Part shown: one piece after another, positions 10,770 through 19,932 of the stretch | How the letters are laid out: the number at the start of each line of letters is the position of its first letter | Numbering within the stretch: the first letter of the stretch is position 1 | Assembly (NCBI GenBank): GCA_024867545.1 | Contig: JANFNE010000023.1 | Location: 62,001-126,000, forward strand | From: Phytopythium helicoides | Lineage: Eukaryota; Oomycota; Peronosporomycetes; Pythiales; Pythiaceae | Reading direction: 5' to 3' | DNA: 64,000 bases | Translations under genes and position numbers: made by a program | Notes under the pieces: model-generated | Seen by the model: the letters and a program-made list of their open reading frames with translations, nothing else | Database searches by the model: none | Told to the model about the DNA's origin: nothing

Positions 10770-11351
10770 ATGACGCGCGCCTTCACCGCCGAGTTCCCCG
10801 AGCGAGACTACCCGCCCACGACGCAGTCGACGCAGCCGCAGACCAAGCTGTGGCCCGCGTACCTGCCGGCGGACGAGGACCGGCTCGTGGTGTTCGAGCG
10901 CAGCAAGAACGCGCAGCTCGTCGTGTACGCGGCCAACTTCCGCGACCGCGAGCGCCGCGAGCTGCAGCCCAAGTGGCCCATCGACATCCGCTGGCAGAGC
11001 TTTGGGTGGACGGACAGCCCCACGAGCAACGCCACGGGCGCCATCGAGCGCAAGCTCGCGTGGGGGTACAGCCACAAGCCCATGCTGGCGGACGCCGCCG
11101 CGCCGCCAGGCAGCCGCTTCCACGTCACGCTCAACGCGCTGCCCTCGCGCCAGGCGCAGCTCTTCTTTGACGACAAGGGCCGACTCGTGCTGCAGACCTC
11201 CATCGGAGGAAAGACCGCGCGCCTGTGGAAGGTCTACATCAAGACCAACGACTCGAGCGCCTTCATCCCAAAGGTGCTCTACGTGGAGCTCTACGGCACC
11301 GACATGGAGACGGGCGACGACGCCTACGAGCGCATCGACGTGTCCAGCTGA
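10770..11351 (+). CDS. DUF4833-like protein
   Basis: A 193-residue protein from ATG 10770 (MTRAFTAEFPERDYPP); an in-frame ATG at 10593 would add 59 residues. The central region reads LVVFERSKNAQLVVYAANF, then WPIDIRWQSFGWT, then AIERKLAWGYS. This matches the DUF4833 pattern as I remember it: an R-x-x-N-x-x-x-V-V-Y-x-A-N strand, a P-[IV]-D-[IV]-x-W strand and an ERK-A-G helix. The C-terminal half is predicted beta (LFFDDKGRLVLQTSIGGK, AFIPKVLYVELYG). The biochemical role is unknown. The family name is from memory and not checked. It is wedged between VPS33 and VPS45, but nothing in the protein itself suggests vesicle traffic. Confidence 0.65.
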   Translation: MTRAFTAEFPERDYPPTTQSTQPQTKLWPAYLPADEDRLVVFERSKNAQLVVYAANFRDRERRELQPKWPIDIRWQSFGWTDSPTSNATGAIERKLAWGYSHKPMLADAAAPPGSRFHVTLNALPSRQAQLFFDDKGRLVLQTSIGGKTARLWKVYIKTNDSSAFIPKVLYVELYGTDMETGDDAYERIDVSS

Positions 11352-11613
11352 GCGAGACGCGGGAACGACGCCAACAACCGAACCGATCGGTAGCAAAAGA
11401 GGAGAGAAGAGATAGAGACGACCTCATAGACGACAACGTGACACACAGAGGCTCGGCGAGGATCGATCCGTGGGTGCTGTATTCGACTTGACTGTTGCTC
11501 GCTACATACTCGTCCCTACGCTCTGCCGCCCCCACCCCACCGCTCCGCTCGCCACACGCACGCTTAAATGATCCCGAACGGGGCCAAACTACCTGTAGTA
11601 CACAATATCAAGG

Positions 11614-13410
11614 TCACTGCTTCTTGCTCTCATAGCTCCAGCTGCCGTTCGCGTGCGCGGCGCCGCCCGAGCTCAGTCCGTATGCCGCGGCGACCTCGTT
11701 CAGGAAACTTGTCGAGTTGTGGATGCACGAGCCGCCCAGCAGCACGCGCTGGCCCTGAATGGCCACGCGCTGGTTGAGCTCTGCCACCTTCATGGCCTCC
11801 TCGAACGTCACGCCGCCGCAGATAAACACTATCACATCGCGCACCTTCTTGATCCCTGGCGTCGCGTTGCCATTCACGATACCAAAGTCCGAATCCAGCA
11901 ACTGGCCCTTGAGAATCGACTCGAGGTGCTTGATGAGCGGAGGCACGTGCTGTGCGTACACGTTGGGGACGCCCTGTACACCCTGCGTGACGGCGCGCAT
12001 GAACTTTTTGAGTCCGCGATCCCCGTACAGGTCGCCTGCGCGCGCGCTTGCGCCGCCGTATTTGAGGAAAACGTCGATGAGCGCGACGCGGTCGGACGGC
12101 AGACCTGACGCAAACAACAGGTCCTTGACTGTCTTGAGCTGCACGGAGCTGTTAGTCTCGTATCTCAGCGCGTACAAGATCGCCAGCCGGAGCTTGTTGA
12201 GCGGCTTGATCTGTGCGTTTTTGAGCTTGGCAACCAGATCCTTGAAGTGCGCATTGTGCTCATCGCTACACGCAAGTTCCTGCTCAAGCTGGCTCACATC
12301 CATGAGGTTGTCAACCTCAACTAGGCGCGCGAGCTCGCCCATGAGCGTAACGTGCTTGGACACGGTGACGGACTGGGAGCGGAACGCTGGGTAGTTGTCC
12401 AAGAAGCGCTGCATGTCCTCGATCGAATTGATGTTCTCGTGCGTCTGCGTTTCGGCCTGGTAGTCGTCCACGAGTTTCTTGACGGCCATGCCGAGGTCTC
12501 CAAAGTTGGAGTGCATGTGCTTTTCAAAGAACGCGTCTGAGGTGGCCGACAGCACGAGCTCCGTCATGTCTTTGCGCACGCCCGGCGCGTTCCGGAGATC
12601 CACGCGATTCTCGTGCAGTCCAAGCAGCTCGTGCACCATGGCCTGGTAGTTCCACTGCGTGAGCAGCGGCGTGACCGGGTCGTCCTTGCGGTCGAGCACA
12701 TAGAGCAGCGGTACGACTTCGGGTCGCCGGAAGTCGAAGAGTCCGTCCTGCTCGAGCTGCATGCGCGCCGAGACCTCTCTGGCGAGCTTCTCGGCCATCT
12801 CGGATCCCTTCTGGTACCGAATCGTGGGCTTTTTCTTCATGGAGAGCAGCACGGAGAGCAGTCCATCGACGCTGCGCTGGAAGACCTGCTGCGAGCTCGA
12901 GGCGGCGAGGTTGGCGCCTCCCGCGACGGCCGCGGCGGAGGCGGCGGAGGTTCCGTTGCGCGCGCTGAGCTGCACGCTTCCGCGCAGGTTGAAGTGGAAC
13001 AGCGAGTCATTGACAGCGAGATAGTCTGCGTAGTACTCCTGTATCTGCGCGATGGCCTCGTTCTCGTCGGCCTCGGCGAGCTTCTCGAGCAGCTCGACGG
13101 GCAAAATGTTGGAGAAGAAGAGGTGGTACTGCGCAAACTTGGGCGCCTTGAGCTCTCTGCGCAGCGCGTCAATGTTCGCGGGCGTCGGGCGCACAAACAC
13201 GGCCGCCTTGAGGTGCAGCATGGGCTCGTGCGCCGCCGCGTCGAGCGGCTCGACCAGAAACACCTCGCGCTGCAGAATGTGCGACTGCGACATGACCATC
13301 GAGATGACCGCCGTCGTGTCCGCGTCCAGCAGCAGCGCCTTCATGCCCTCCAGCTGCGGGTCCGCCATGATCTTCTCCAGGTAGTGCCGCACGCCCACGA
13401 TCGCGTCCAT
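11614..13410 (-). CDS. VPS45: Sec1/Munc18 protein VPS45
   Basis: A 598-residue SM protein. VPS45 works with the syntaxin-16/Tlg2-type SNARE in trans-Golgi and endosomal fusion. Diagnostic stretches: the N-terminal MKALLLDADTTAVISMVMSQ and LQREVFLVEPLD; the domain-2 motif VPLLYVLDRKDDPVTPLLTQ followed by WNYQAMVHELLGLHENRVDL, which is the VPS45 form; and the C-terminal VIVFICGGVTFEEAMKVAEL. Length is close to the usual 550-600. The region HVTLMGELARLVEVDNLMDV is the helical SNARE-contact domain. An Ala-rich insertion (SAASAAAVAGGANLAASSSQ) is probably a loop. The start at ATG 13410 (MDAIVGVRHYLEKI) fits the family N-terminus. It lies about 1 kb downstream of, and on the same strand as, VPS33, separated only by the opposite-strand DUF4833-like gene. 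Confidence 0.9.
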   Translation of the reverse strand: MDAIVGVRHYLEKIMADPQLEGMKALLLDADTTAVISMVMSQSHILQREVFLVEPLDAAAHEPMLHLKAAVFVRPTPANIDALRRELKAPKFAQYHLFFSNILPVELLEKLAEADENEAIAQIQEYYADYLAVNDSLFHFNLRGSVQLSARNGTSAASAAAVAGGANLAASSSQQVFQRSVDGLLSVLLSMKKKPTIRYQKGSEMAEKLAREVSARMQLEQDGLFDFRRPEVVPLLYVLDRKDDPVTPLLTQWNYQAMVHELLGLHENRVDLRNAPGVRKDMTELVLSATSDAFFEKHMHSNFGDLGMAVKKLVDDYQAETQTHENINSIEDMQRFLDNYPAFRSQSVTVSKHVTLMGELARLVEVDNLMDVSQLEQELACSDEHNAHFKDLVAKLKNAQIKPLNKLRLAILYALRYETNSSVQLKTVKDLLFASGLPSDRVALIDVFLKYGGASARAGDLYGDRGLKKFMRAVTQGVQGVPNVYAQHVPPLIKHLESILKGQLLDSDFGIVNGNATPGIKKVRDVIVFICGGVTFEEAMKVAELNQRVAIQGQRVLLGGSCIHNSTSFLNEVAAAYGLSSGGAAHANGSWSYESKKQ

Positions 13411-13960
13411 GGCCGCCCCGACCGCCGCCGCCGCCGGTATCTTGGGCCGTTTTCCTCGCGCGCGCGACGCCTTGGCGGCAAAATATGGGGCGAAACCTCA
13501 CCGCCTCGCCTTTCTCCGGCAACTTACCTGTTGAAAAGCATTTTATGTGGTAGATTTATAAATTATGAGGACCTCTGAAAAGGATTACAGCGACGACGAA
13601 CGTTCCGGGAATCGAAAGGGAGAGCGTTCCCGGAACGGTGCAGGCGGTTCGACAGGGTATGCCTGCTGCGAGGTTTGGACAGATTGACATGGATCACATC
13701 AAGTGCTCCTTCAGAGACGCTGGGCGCGAGGATGAAAAAAAAAAAAAAAAATCGACGGCAAGCTGCATCATGTGAACGTTCGCTTTTATATGCCCCAATC
13801 TTGCTGATACCCTGACCCTTTCATTAGCACTGGTGGTCGAAGAGCTTCCACCGCCAGATGCACGTATGGTGCTATCGATCGCCAGCTCAACGACAGACCC
13901 TGACGGAGAGCTCTTGGGTTTTTGGTGACTCGCCCTATTTGCTGATCCAACTCGTCTCCA
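13411..13960. other. Intergenic with A17 tract
   Basis: No gene seen. It holds the VPS45 upstream region, a 17-nt poly(A) run at about 13735-13751, and the 3' flank of the LRR-like copy B. ORFs here overlap copy B antisense and look like noise. Confidence 0.5.
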
Positions 13961-16147
13961 TTACAGATCGTCGCCGAATATGGACCATTCCATTTCGAGC
14001 TCGCTCTCGGTGGGGCGGTGCGGGAGGGAGTTGTCGACATGTACTACGACTTGACGGAATGCGCACTCAGCTGCAAAGGCAAAGATGGTTCGAAGAGCGT
14101 GCTGATCTGGCATTGCAGGAAACGCATCTCCTGCTTCGTGCTTGGCGCGCTTTGGCATGGAATCATGGTGACTAATTCGACGAAAGATGCTGAGGAAGGC
14201 TAATCGACAAGACAGAGGGAATGGCTCGCGTGGTGAAGAAAGTGGGCACTCCACCAACTTGCCTTCGCACAAGTCCTTGAGGTCTCTAGCAACATGAACC
14301 GTGATTGTCACCAAGGTCTTGTTGGCAGAGAGCATCGTCAAAAACGTGGTTGCAAATTCACGCCTCTGTGGGGATTCTCGGTAGGTTACCAAACGACACT
14401 CAAACTCCCGCAAAGATTGTGCAAGGGGTGAATCCGCTTTGGAAAGCTCTTCCACGATCGTAAAATCGTCGTCAAAACGGCATCGAAGCACTTGAAGCTG
14501 CATGTTGCTTTCACGAATGCCTTGGATGAAGGCGCTTGCGCTGATAGCTATCTCTGCGATGATGAGCGTTTCCAAGGATGGGCAGGCTCGCAGTATGTCA
14601 AGCACGTCGAGGGTCTCTGTGCTTGGCAGATCTAACTGCAGCTGCTTCAAGGGTGCTCCAATCAAAGGGAGAAAAGCTGGTAGACCTTCCGATGGCTCTT
14701 CAGCGAAATAGCTGAAACCCAGGCTCAGACTGGTCAAGCCAGTTGTTGACTGAAGAATACTATCATCAGAGAGTTTAAGGGTTGGCTTCAAGTCATGAGA
14801 CGACACCTCACAAAGCCCGTACCCCGGAATCAAAGCATGAACATACTTGCATTCGTTACTGTCAACTTGGTCCTCCAGCACGTATATGGTGCTGAAGTCA
14901 TTTTCCAAAGTACAATTCCCAGTCGCTGGCGTTTCTTCGGGATACATGATCAATTGGGTAACAACTGCTCCCTTGCTCAGAGCGGCTCGCTTGACTCCTT
15001 TGACTTGAGCTCGATTGCTTTCATCCTCAGCCTCCGATTGCATACTCAACACGCGTTCAAGAAAGTAGATTAGAGGGTCTTCGGCGTTCAGCAGCTGGGA
15101 TATTGCCTTCGCCTCAATGGTCGAAATGCAAACGCTCCGAAGATTCACTTGCGAGATCGAAGAATGGGACTGGGCATACTTGGAAAACAGCGCAAACGCA
15201 ACGCATTCCCAAATCCAGTTGTCCACTTCCTCGGAGTCTACAAATTCCATCGTCAGAGTCATATTTTCGACATCTCGCGCCTCTCCAAGAGCAGTGCAAA
15301 GGCGCGATAAGTACATGACAAAGTTGGACGTCAGTGAGAACTCCGTCGACGCTACTCTGCCGTTGATTAGTAGTTGGTGAAATAGCTTGCCAAGCCACCC
15401 GGTGGTTATTGGCTCCACTTTGTAGGGCATTGCGATGTTCAACGTCAAATCTTCGAGTACGTTGTTGCGCTTGGTCAGTTGGCAAATCTGATCTGCAATA
15501 TTTGGCGTCAGTCCCCCTGGTAGAACCGACGCACACGCCGAAGAAAGCTCGAAACTACAGCGTAAATCTGACGGCTGAAGGTTTACGCAAAACTTCCAGC
15601 CCCCATGCACGTCGTATAACTCGTGGAGAGCGCGAAGGCACGGGTCCGCGGATTCCCATTCGATATTGCTGATTCGAAAGAAGTCGACGGCGATGGGGAC
15701 CTTCAGCTCCAAAATGATGGGCTGGGATCGAAGCGTCTGCCTTGTGAGCTTTCGTACAGCCATCACTAGGCCAGCCACTGGTTTGGCGTCGAGGTCACAC
15801 AGCAGACTATTCAGCATGGCAGGACTCCATTTTTTCTCCTTGCCAGAGTTATCAACTGTCAATCGGAACCCGTTGGGCCACACACACGGGAGATCTTTCT
15901 GGTTGGGTACCCAGGACCCGCAGTAGTGCTCCAACACGTATTCCAATGCACCAGAGTCGACGCGGGCGAGCAAAGTGAGCAGCAGCAGCGCGTTGCGGAT
16001 GCCGCGAAGTCGCGAGGGCGTGGCTTCGGTAGCTGGAGGCGCGTGAACTCGGACGTAAAGCTCACTGGTCCTGCTATGCGCCACGTTCGCCAGCAGGTCT
16101 TGCACGGGCTTGCACCACGGCTGCAGGAATCGCCATCGCTGGTCCAT
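13961..16147 (-). CDS. LRR-like PGYG-motif family, copy B, intact
   Basis: The only copy of the four-member family in this window with an uninterrupted frame: 728 residues from ATG 16147 (MDQRWRFLQPWCKP). An upstream GTG would add 8 residues but aligns with nothing in the other copies. Landmarks in order: the N-terminal W-F-P-W motif; a hydrophobic helix LRGIRNALLLLTLLARVD; a WKFCVNL segment; the tryptophan block NWIWECVAFALFSKYAQ; the family signature LIPGYGLCEV; LRR-like repeats such as LRACPSLETLIIAEIAIS; LSCRLAFLSIFRRIS; IFAFAAE; and a short acidic end. No signal peptide or membrane segment is evident, so it is probably intracellular. LRR-like proteins usually bind other proteins, but the function is unknown. 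It can serve as the reference for judging lesions in copies A, C and D. Confidence 0.75.
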   Translation of the reverse strand: MDQRWRFLQPWCKPVQDLLANVAHSRTSELYVRVHAPPATEATPSRLRGIRNALLLLTLLARVDSGALEYVLEHYCGSWVPNQKDLPCVWPNGFRLTVDNSGKEKKWSPAMLNSLLCDLDAKPVAGLVMAVRKLTRQTLRSQPIILELKVPIAVDFFRISNIEWESADPCLRALHELYDVHGGWKFCVNLQPSDLRCSFELSSACASVLPGGLTPNIADQICQLTKRNNVLEDLTLNIAMPYKVEPITTGWLGKLFHQLLINGRVASTEFSLTSNFVMYLSRLCTALGEARDVENMTLTMEFVDSEEVDNWIWECVAFALFSKYAQSHSSISQVNLRSVCISTIEAKAISQLLNAEDPLIYFLERVLSMQSEAEDESNRAQVKGVKRAALSKGAVVTQLIMYPEETPATGNCTLENDFSTIYVLEDQVDSNECKYVHALIPGYGLCEVSSHDLKPTLKLSDDSILQSTTGLTSLSLGFSYFAEEPSEGLPAFLPLIGAPLKQLQLDLPSTETLDVLDILRACPSLETLIIAEIAISASAFIQGIRESNMQLQVLRCRFDDDFTIVEELSKADSPLAQSLREFECRLVTYRESPQRREFATTFLTMLSANKTLVTITVHVARDLKDLCEGKLVECPLSSPREPFPLSCRLAFLSIFRRISHHDSMPKRAKHEAGDAFPAMPDQHALRTIFAFAAECAFRQVVVHVDNSLPHRPTESELEMEWSIFGDDL

Positions 16148-16543
16148 GAAGCCTTCCGCGCAACGCACCACGATCTCACCACGTACAGCTAAAAAAGGAC
16201 GCGGAATGAGAAGCTCATTTCACGTGGATACCACAGTAGCTACACTATGCCTAACTAGATACATGTAGCTTTCACGGCGAGTGCAGAGATATCTTGCAGG
16301 TCGACTCGACCGCGTCGACGCCTAGAGAGTCCTCATGATGCCCAATAGCTGGCTCGCTCTCTGTGCAAATGAGCTCGTGTAGATCCATACTCGAGGCGGT
16401 CTTGCTCGAACACCTCCTCGAGTCCATCGATGAACATTCACACCAATTTGATCGGTCATGAAGCGAATGTGAATTCCTATGGCGCTATGGGACGGACACC
16501 ACTGATGCCCGTAATGACTTGGATGCCAAACGCCATCTAGTCT
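16148..16543. other. Intergenic, no gene seen
   Basis: Upstream region of copy B and left flank of the truncated reductase copy. A plus-strand GCTCATTTCAC resembles the oomycete initiator (16212 region) but faces no intact gene. A minus-strand frame through this stretch continues antisense into the reductase copy and is not convincing. Confidence 0.4.
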
Positions 16544-17131
16544 AGATACGAAAAGGCCATCGCGGCGACTCGTGCCAGCAACGAGCGACTCGGACTCGGA
16601 TACATTGACCTCTACCTGCTCCATGCACCTGGCGACTCGGCCACACGTGCTGACACCTGGCGAGCACTCGAAGACCTTAAGACGGAGGGTGTGCTGAAAG
16701 ACATTGGCGTCTCCAACTTTAGCGAGGCACACTACAAGAAACTCGCCGAGACCTTCCGCGTCAAACCAGCGGTCAACCAGATCGAGCTGCATCCGTGGCT
16801 CACGCGGTCGGAGTTGGTTCATTTCTTCGAGAGTGAGGGTGTCCTTTTGCAGGCGTACTCGCCGTTGGCTCGTGGACTCAAGATGTCGGATCCAACGCTT
16901 CTTCGCATTGGTAGTGAAGTGAACGCGACAGTGGCGCAGGTGTTGATCGCTTACAGTCTGTCGAAGGGTTGGATTCCTCTTCCGAAGTCGGTGAAGGAGG
17001 ATCGTATTCTTTCGAACCTGGAGTCTGTGAACGTGAAGTTATCGGCGGAACATGTGGCAGAGCTGGATGCGTTGGATGAGAACTGGATTACCTTTCCGAG
17101 TTGGGATCCTGTCAAGGACCATGCCGTGTAA
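16544..17131 (+). pseudogene. Aldo-keto reductase, 5'-truncated copy
   Basis: From GATACGAAAAGGCC at about 16544 the sequence is almost identical to 22400-22980, the 3' two-thirds of the complete reductase. It keeps the frame to a stop at 17131. Only a few substitutions are visible, for example His for Arg in LVHFFES and silent changes in the last codons. The missing 5' third encodes the catalytic Asp, Tyr and Lys and the first barrel strands, so no working enzyme can be made. No in-frame ATG or replacement exon was found upstream. The abrupt junction and high identity point to a recent partial duplication of the gene about 5.9 kb away, in the same orientation. Confidence 0.8.
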
Positions 17132-17748
17132 AACGGTACCCTTCAGGAAAATCCTTAGAGATGAGGCGGTGTTGCAAAGGAAGAAGATGTTTCGTAGCGA
17201 TCTAGCGCAAAGCTAAGCTATCGTGTCAAGACTAGAGTCTCCCTATGTGGTGTTTGACGATTCGACTCAAACTACCTTGCGTGGATGGCTGGTTGCTGAC
17301 AAAGCAACCCTTCCTTGTGGCGATGCAGGACTTGTCGATTAGCTCCAACGCAATGAAGTCCTTTGATGCACACAAGCTGTCGCGCGCCACAGAAACCCAT
17401 CCAAGTCATTCAGCTTATCACCATGAGCAGCGCGCGTTGCAACTATGCAGAAGAGTACTCCATTGTAGCCAGCATGAGCTCTTTATCAATGCAGGAGGGA
17501 GGCATTTGTCGCGGTCGTGGCCAACTGCTACTGAAGCACTGAATCTCCCAGATCTGGCTTTGATATCTGGTGATGTAGAGATAGCTTCTAGCAGCGTACA
17601 ACCCCAACTCAACTCGATCAGTTGTGACTCAAGACTAGGTGGATGCTAAGGCATGGTGATTACGAGACCAAAAATGCATGGAGGCAACAAGACCTTGCTG
17701 CCAGCAACCGCGGCGCCAAGCCACTCAACACCAAGAGGGAAGGATCAC
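17132..17748. other. Intergenic, no gene supported
   Basis: A 134-codon plus-strand ORF at 17245-17649 shows no domain, repeat or similarity to neighbours and is treated as chance. The region separates the truncated reductase copy from the convergent peroxidase copy 2. Confidence 0.4.
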
Positions 17749-18612
17749 CTATCCAAACGTTGCCAGCCACTTGAGACGAATCGCCAAGTACACGGCTGTC
17801 GCCCTGCTGATCGGCGTCGTCGACTTGGCGAAGCCGTCAGGGATCTGCTCCTTCTCCAGGAACGACTGAGCGTTTGCCACCGACACAGTCTCGGTGTCGT
17901 AGTGTCCAAACGCGATCAGCACCAGCGCCGACTCGCCAAACGCGACCAGCTGCTGCTTCAGCGACAGCCCGTACTTGGGGTCGTCCTTGGCGCATTGCTG
18001 CTCACGCCAATGACGATAATGCGCGATGGCCGACTTGGTGATCTGACCCTTGCCGTCTGCTTTGGACAGCAGATCCTTGACCAGCGTCGTGTTCACTTGG
18101 GACGGATCTCGTCCAAAGTAGGCGTCGTCATGCACCAACGACGCGTCGTGCTCGATAAAATTGTGCTCCCCGAGGTCTGCGAGCGTGAAGTTGGCCGGTA
18201 GCACGGACGTGAGCGTGTCAGCCAGCGACTTGTCGATGTTGAACACCTCCATGACGCCCTTGGCCAGCATCTCGGGCGTCAGGTTCTTGCCATCGCGAGG
18301 CAGGTACCCGTGGTTTGCCAGCGTGTTGAGCGCCGGACACGGGCTGCGGTGGTACTTGGCGTTGTTCTTGGGGAACCCCGACACATCCTCTCCCGTCGGG
18401 CGGAAGTACTCGTGGTCCTTGGGGTCCGAGCTGCCAACCGCGTCGCTCATGCTGCCGCTGGAGCTGCTGCTGAAGCTCAAGAGATCGAGCGAAGCCGGGA
18501 ACAAGCCGAAGCGATAGACCTCGCGAAATGCACGAGCGTGCGTGAGCGAGAGCGAGAGTGAGAGCACCAGGAGCACGAAAAGCCGACGCTGCAGCGTCCT
18601 TTGGCCGCGCAT
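17749..18612 (-). CDS. Secreted heme-thiolate peroxidase (chloroperoxidase-like), copy 2
   Basis: A 287-residue protein beginning MRGQRTLQRRLFVLLVLSL, a clear signal peptide with likely cleavage near THARA, so it is probably secreted. After a Ser-rich linker the core is nearly identical to that of copy 1 (6721-7422): SPCPALNTLANHGYLPRDG with the axial PCP cysteine, and EHDASLVHDDAYFGRD in the acid-base region. The family uses H2O2 for halogenation, peroxygenation or peroxidation. Differences from copy 1 cluster in KSAIAHYRHWREQQ (versus KSALAQLRNKREEQ), LIAFGHYDTE and the last 25 residues. It lies antiparallel to copy 1 and about 10 kb away. The start at ATG 18612 is supported by the signal peptide. 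Confidence 0.82.
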   Translation of the reverse strand: MRGQRTLQRRLFVLLVLSLSLSLTHARAFREVYRFGLFPASLDLLSFSSSSSGSMSDAVGSSDPKDHEYFRPTGEDVSGFPKNNAKYHRSPCPALNTLANHGYLPRDGKNLTPEMLAKGVMEVFNIDKSLADTLTSVLPANFTLADLGEHNFIEHDASLVHDDAYFGRDPSQVNTTLVKDLLSKADGKGQITKSAIAHYRHWREQQCAKDDPKYGLSLKQQLVAFGESALVLIAFGHYDTETVSVANAQSFLEKEQIPDGFAKSTTPISRATAVYLAIRLKWLATFG

Positions 18613-19240
18613 CTTTCTTTCTTGAAGAAAAGTGAGACCGTCGGAACCAAAAAGATCGTTGAGAAACGTGGGGCGGAGAATCGCTCGCCAACGATTGCGA
18701 TCGCAGTCATTCCTGCTTGGTGTAATCAGGTAGTATCAGGTACCACGCTGGACTTGAAGCGAGTCTCGACAGGTGCCACGCTGGAGTCTCGACCATGGGG
18801 GCTTCCTTCCCCAGCTGCATCAAACGCTCCTTCGCCTGCCTGTGCATACTTGTTGCCAAGATCATTTGCACCTGAAAGGCGTCGGTTTGCAATTCGAAAT
18901 GGTTTACCGAGACGTCATTTAACCCCTTGGTTCCCAACGTCGTATCTTATGACATTAGCACGTGAACTGCAAGCTAATGTCTCTGGAAGACGCGCTTGTT
19001 TCTCATAAGCATGAACCCAGCAAGGAGCCGAGCGTCATGAATACTGCCTAGGCGACTCAACGGACACTACACCACTCGACTGGATTTTCTTGGTCGTGTA
19101 GAAGGCTTGCTGAGAGCTCATTGGTAGCATCGTGGATTCCAACGCACATTCCTAAATTCTTTCCACAACGTCGCTCCACCGGATCCTAGCGGTTCGATGG
19201 GACCGTTATGGAGGGCTCCCTCGTAGGACGAGCAAGCCGC
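18613..19240. other. Intergenic, no gene seen
   Basis: Upstream region of peroxidase copy 2 and left flank of the dispersed repeat. Short ORFs on both strands overlap with no recognisable content. Confidence 0.4.
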
Positions 19241-19249
19241 AGCACTCAA

Positions 19250-19764
19250 CGCGCAGCATTTCTTCTCTCAGTCGTGAATTTGCAAGATGGAGTCCAAGCG
19301 GCAGCATTTCCCGGATCACGACCCGGGGCCGCGCAGCTACTCCAAGCAGCCGGAGTTTTTCGACGACGACGACGACGACCTAGCCTGTGAAGCTCGCCTA
19401 TCCTCTTTTCCGCGGCCAGATGTCTCGGCAGGACTTGCGCTGTTGCAGATCACAGTCGAAGCAAGGCCAACCACCCGAGTCATCGACAGTGCCGTGTTGA
19501 TTCAGTAGGGTCCCCCACCGGAGCGCGGATCCACGGAGGAAGGCCATTGCGAGCAGGCGACAGGCGTTTCGCCTCGGCGCTAGCTGCGCAGGACGCGTCG
19601 ACGTCAAGAACAACTCCAATATCGTGGTGGTGAGGGAACACCACCACACGTGGTAACCAGTCTACGCTGAGGACTCAGTGTAGGGTATACTGGGAGTCCC
19701 GTATAACTGTAGTGGAGAGGGCAGAGGGTAGGAACCTCGGTGAAACAAGAGTTAACTTGCTGTG
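19250..19764 (+). repeat. Dispersed repeat copy 1, possible LTR-element remnant
   Basis: Matches the reverse complement of about 34010-34565. It begins near TTCTCTCAGTCGTGAATTTGC, followed by an ATG frame (19287-19508) starting MESKRQHFPDHDPGPRS. It ends at GGTGAAACAAGAGTTAACTT, where similarity to the other copy stops. The inner part includes a short inverted motif, GGTGGTGAGGGAACACCACC. A leader, a short gag-like frame and an LTR-like end would fit an internally deleted LTR retrotransposon, but no protease, reverse transcriptase or target-site duplication is visible, so the class is unproven. Relative to copy 2 this copy lacks about 54 nt inside the reading frame. Confidence 0.55.
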
Positions 19765-19932
19765 CTGCTGAAATTTCATTTCGTGGAAATTAGATCCAAT
19801 GCTTGAATGAAAGGAGTCTATCGCCACCTCCGACTCTTTCTACTAGCTTGACTTAGTCGTCACCATCATTATCGTCTGCAAGTGTTTGCCCTAAAAGGAA
19901 CATTATTTTAATGCCTTCGAACATTGCTGAGC

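Noticed and set aside
12613..13578. Plus-strand 321-codon ORF across VPS45
   Set aside because: Antisense shadow with His/Arg/Gln-rich composition.
16322..16822. Minus-strand 166-codon ORF
   Set aside because: Half of it is antisense to the reductase copy; the same shadow occurs opposite the intact reductase.
17245..17649. Plus-strand 134-codon ORF
   Set aside because: No domain, repeat, splice signals or similarity to neighbours.
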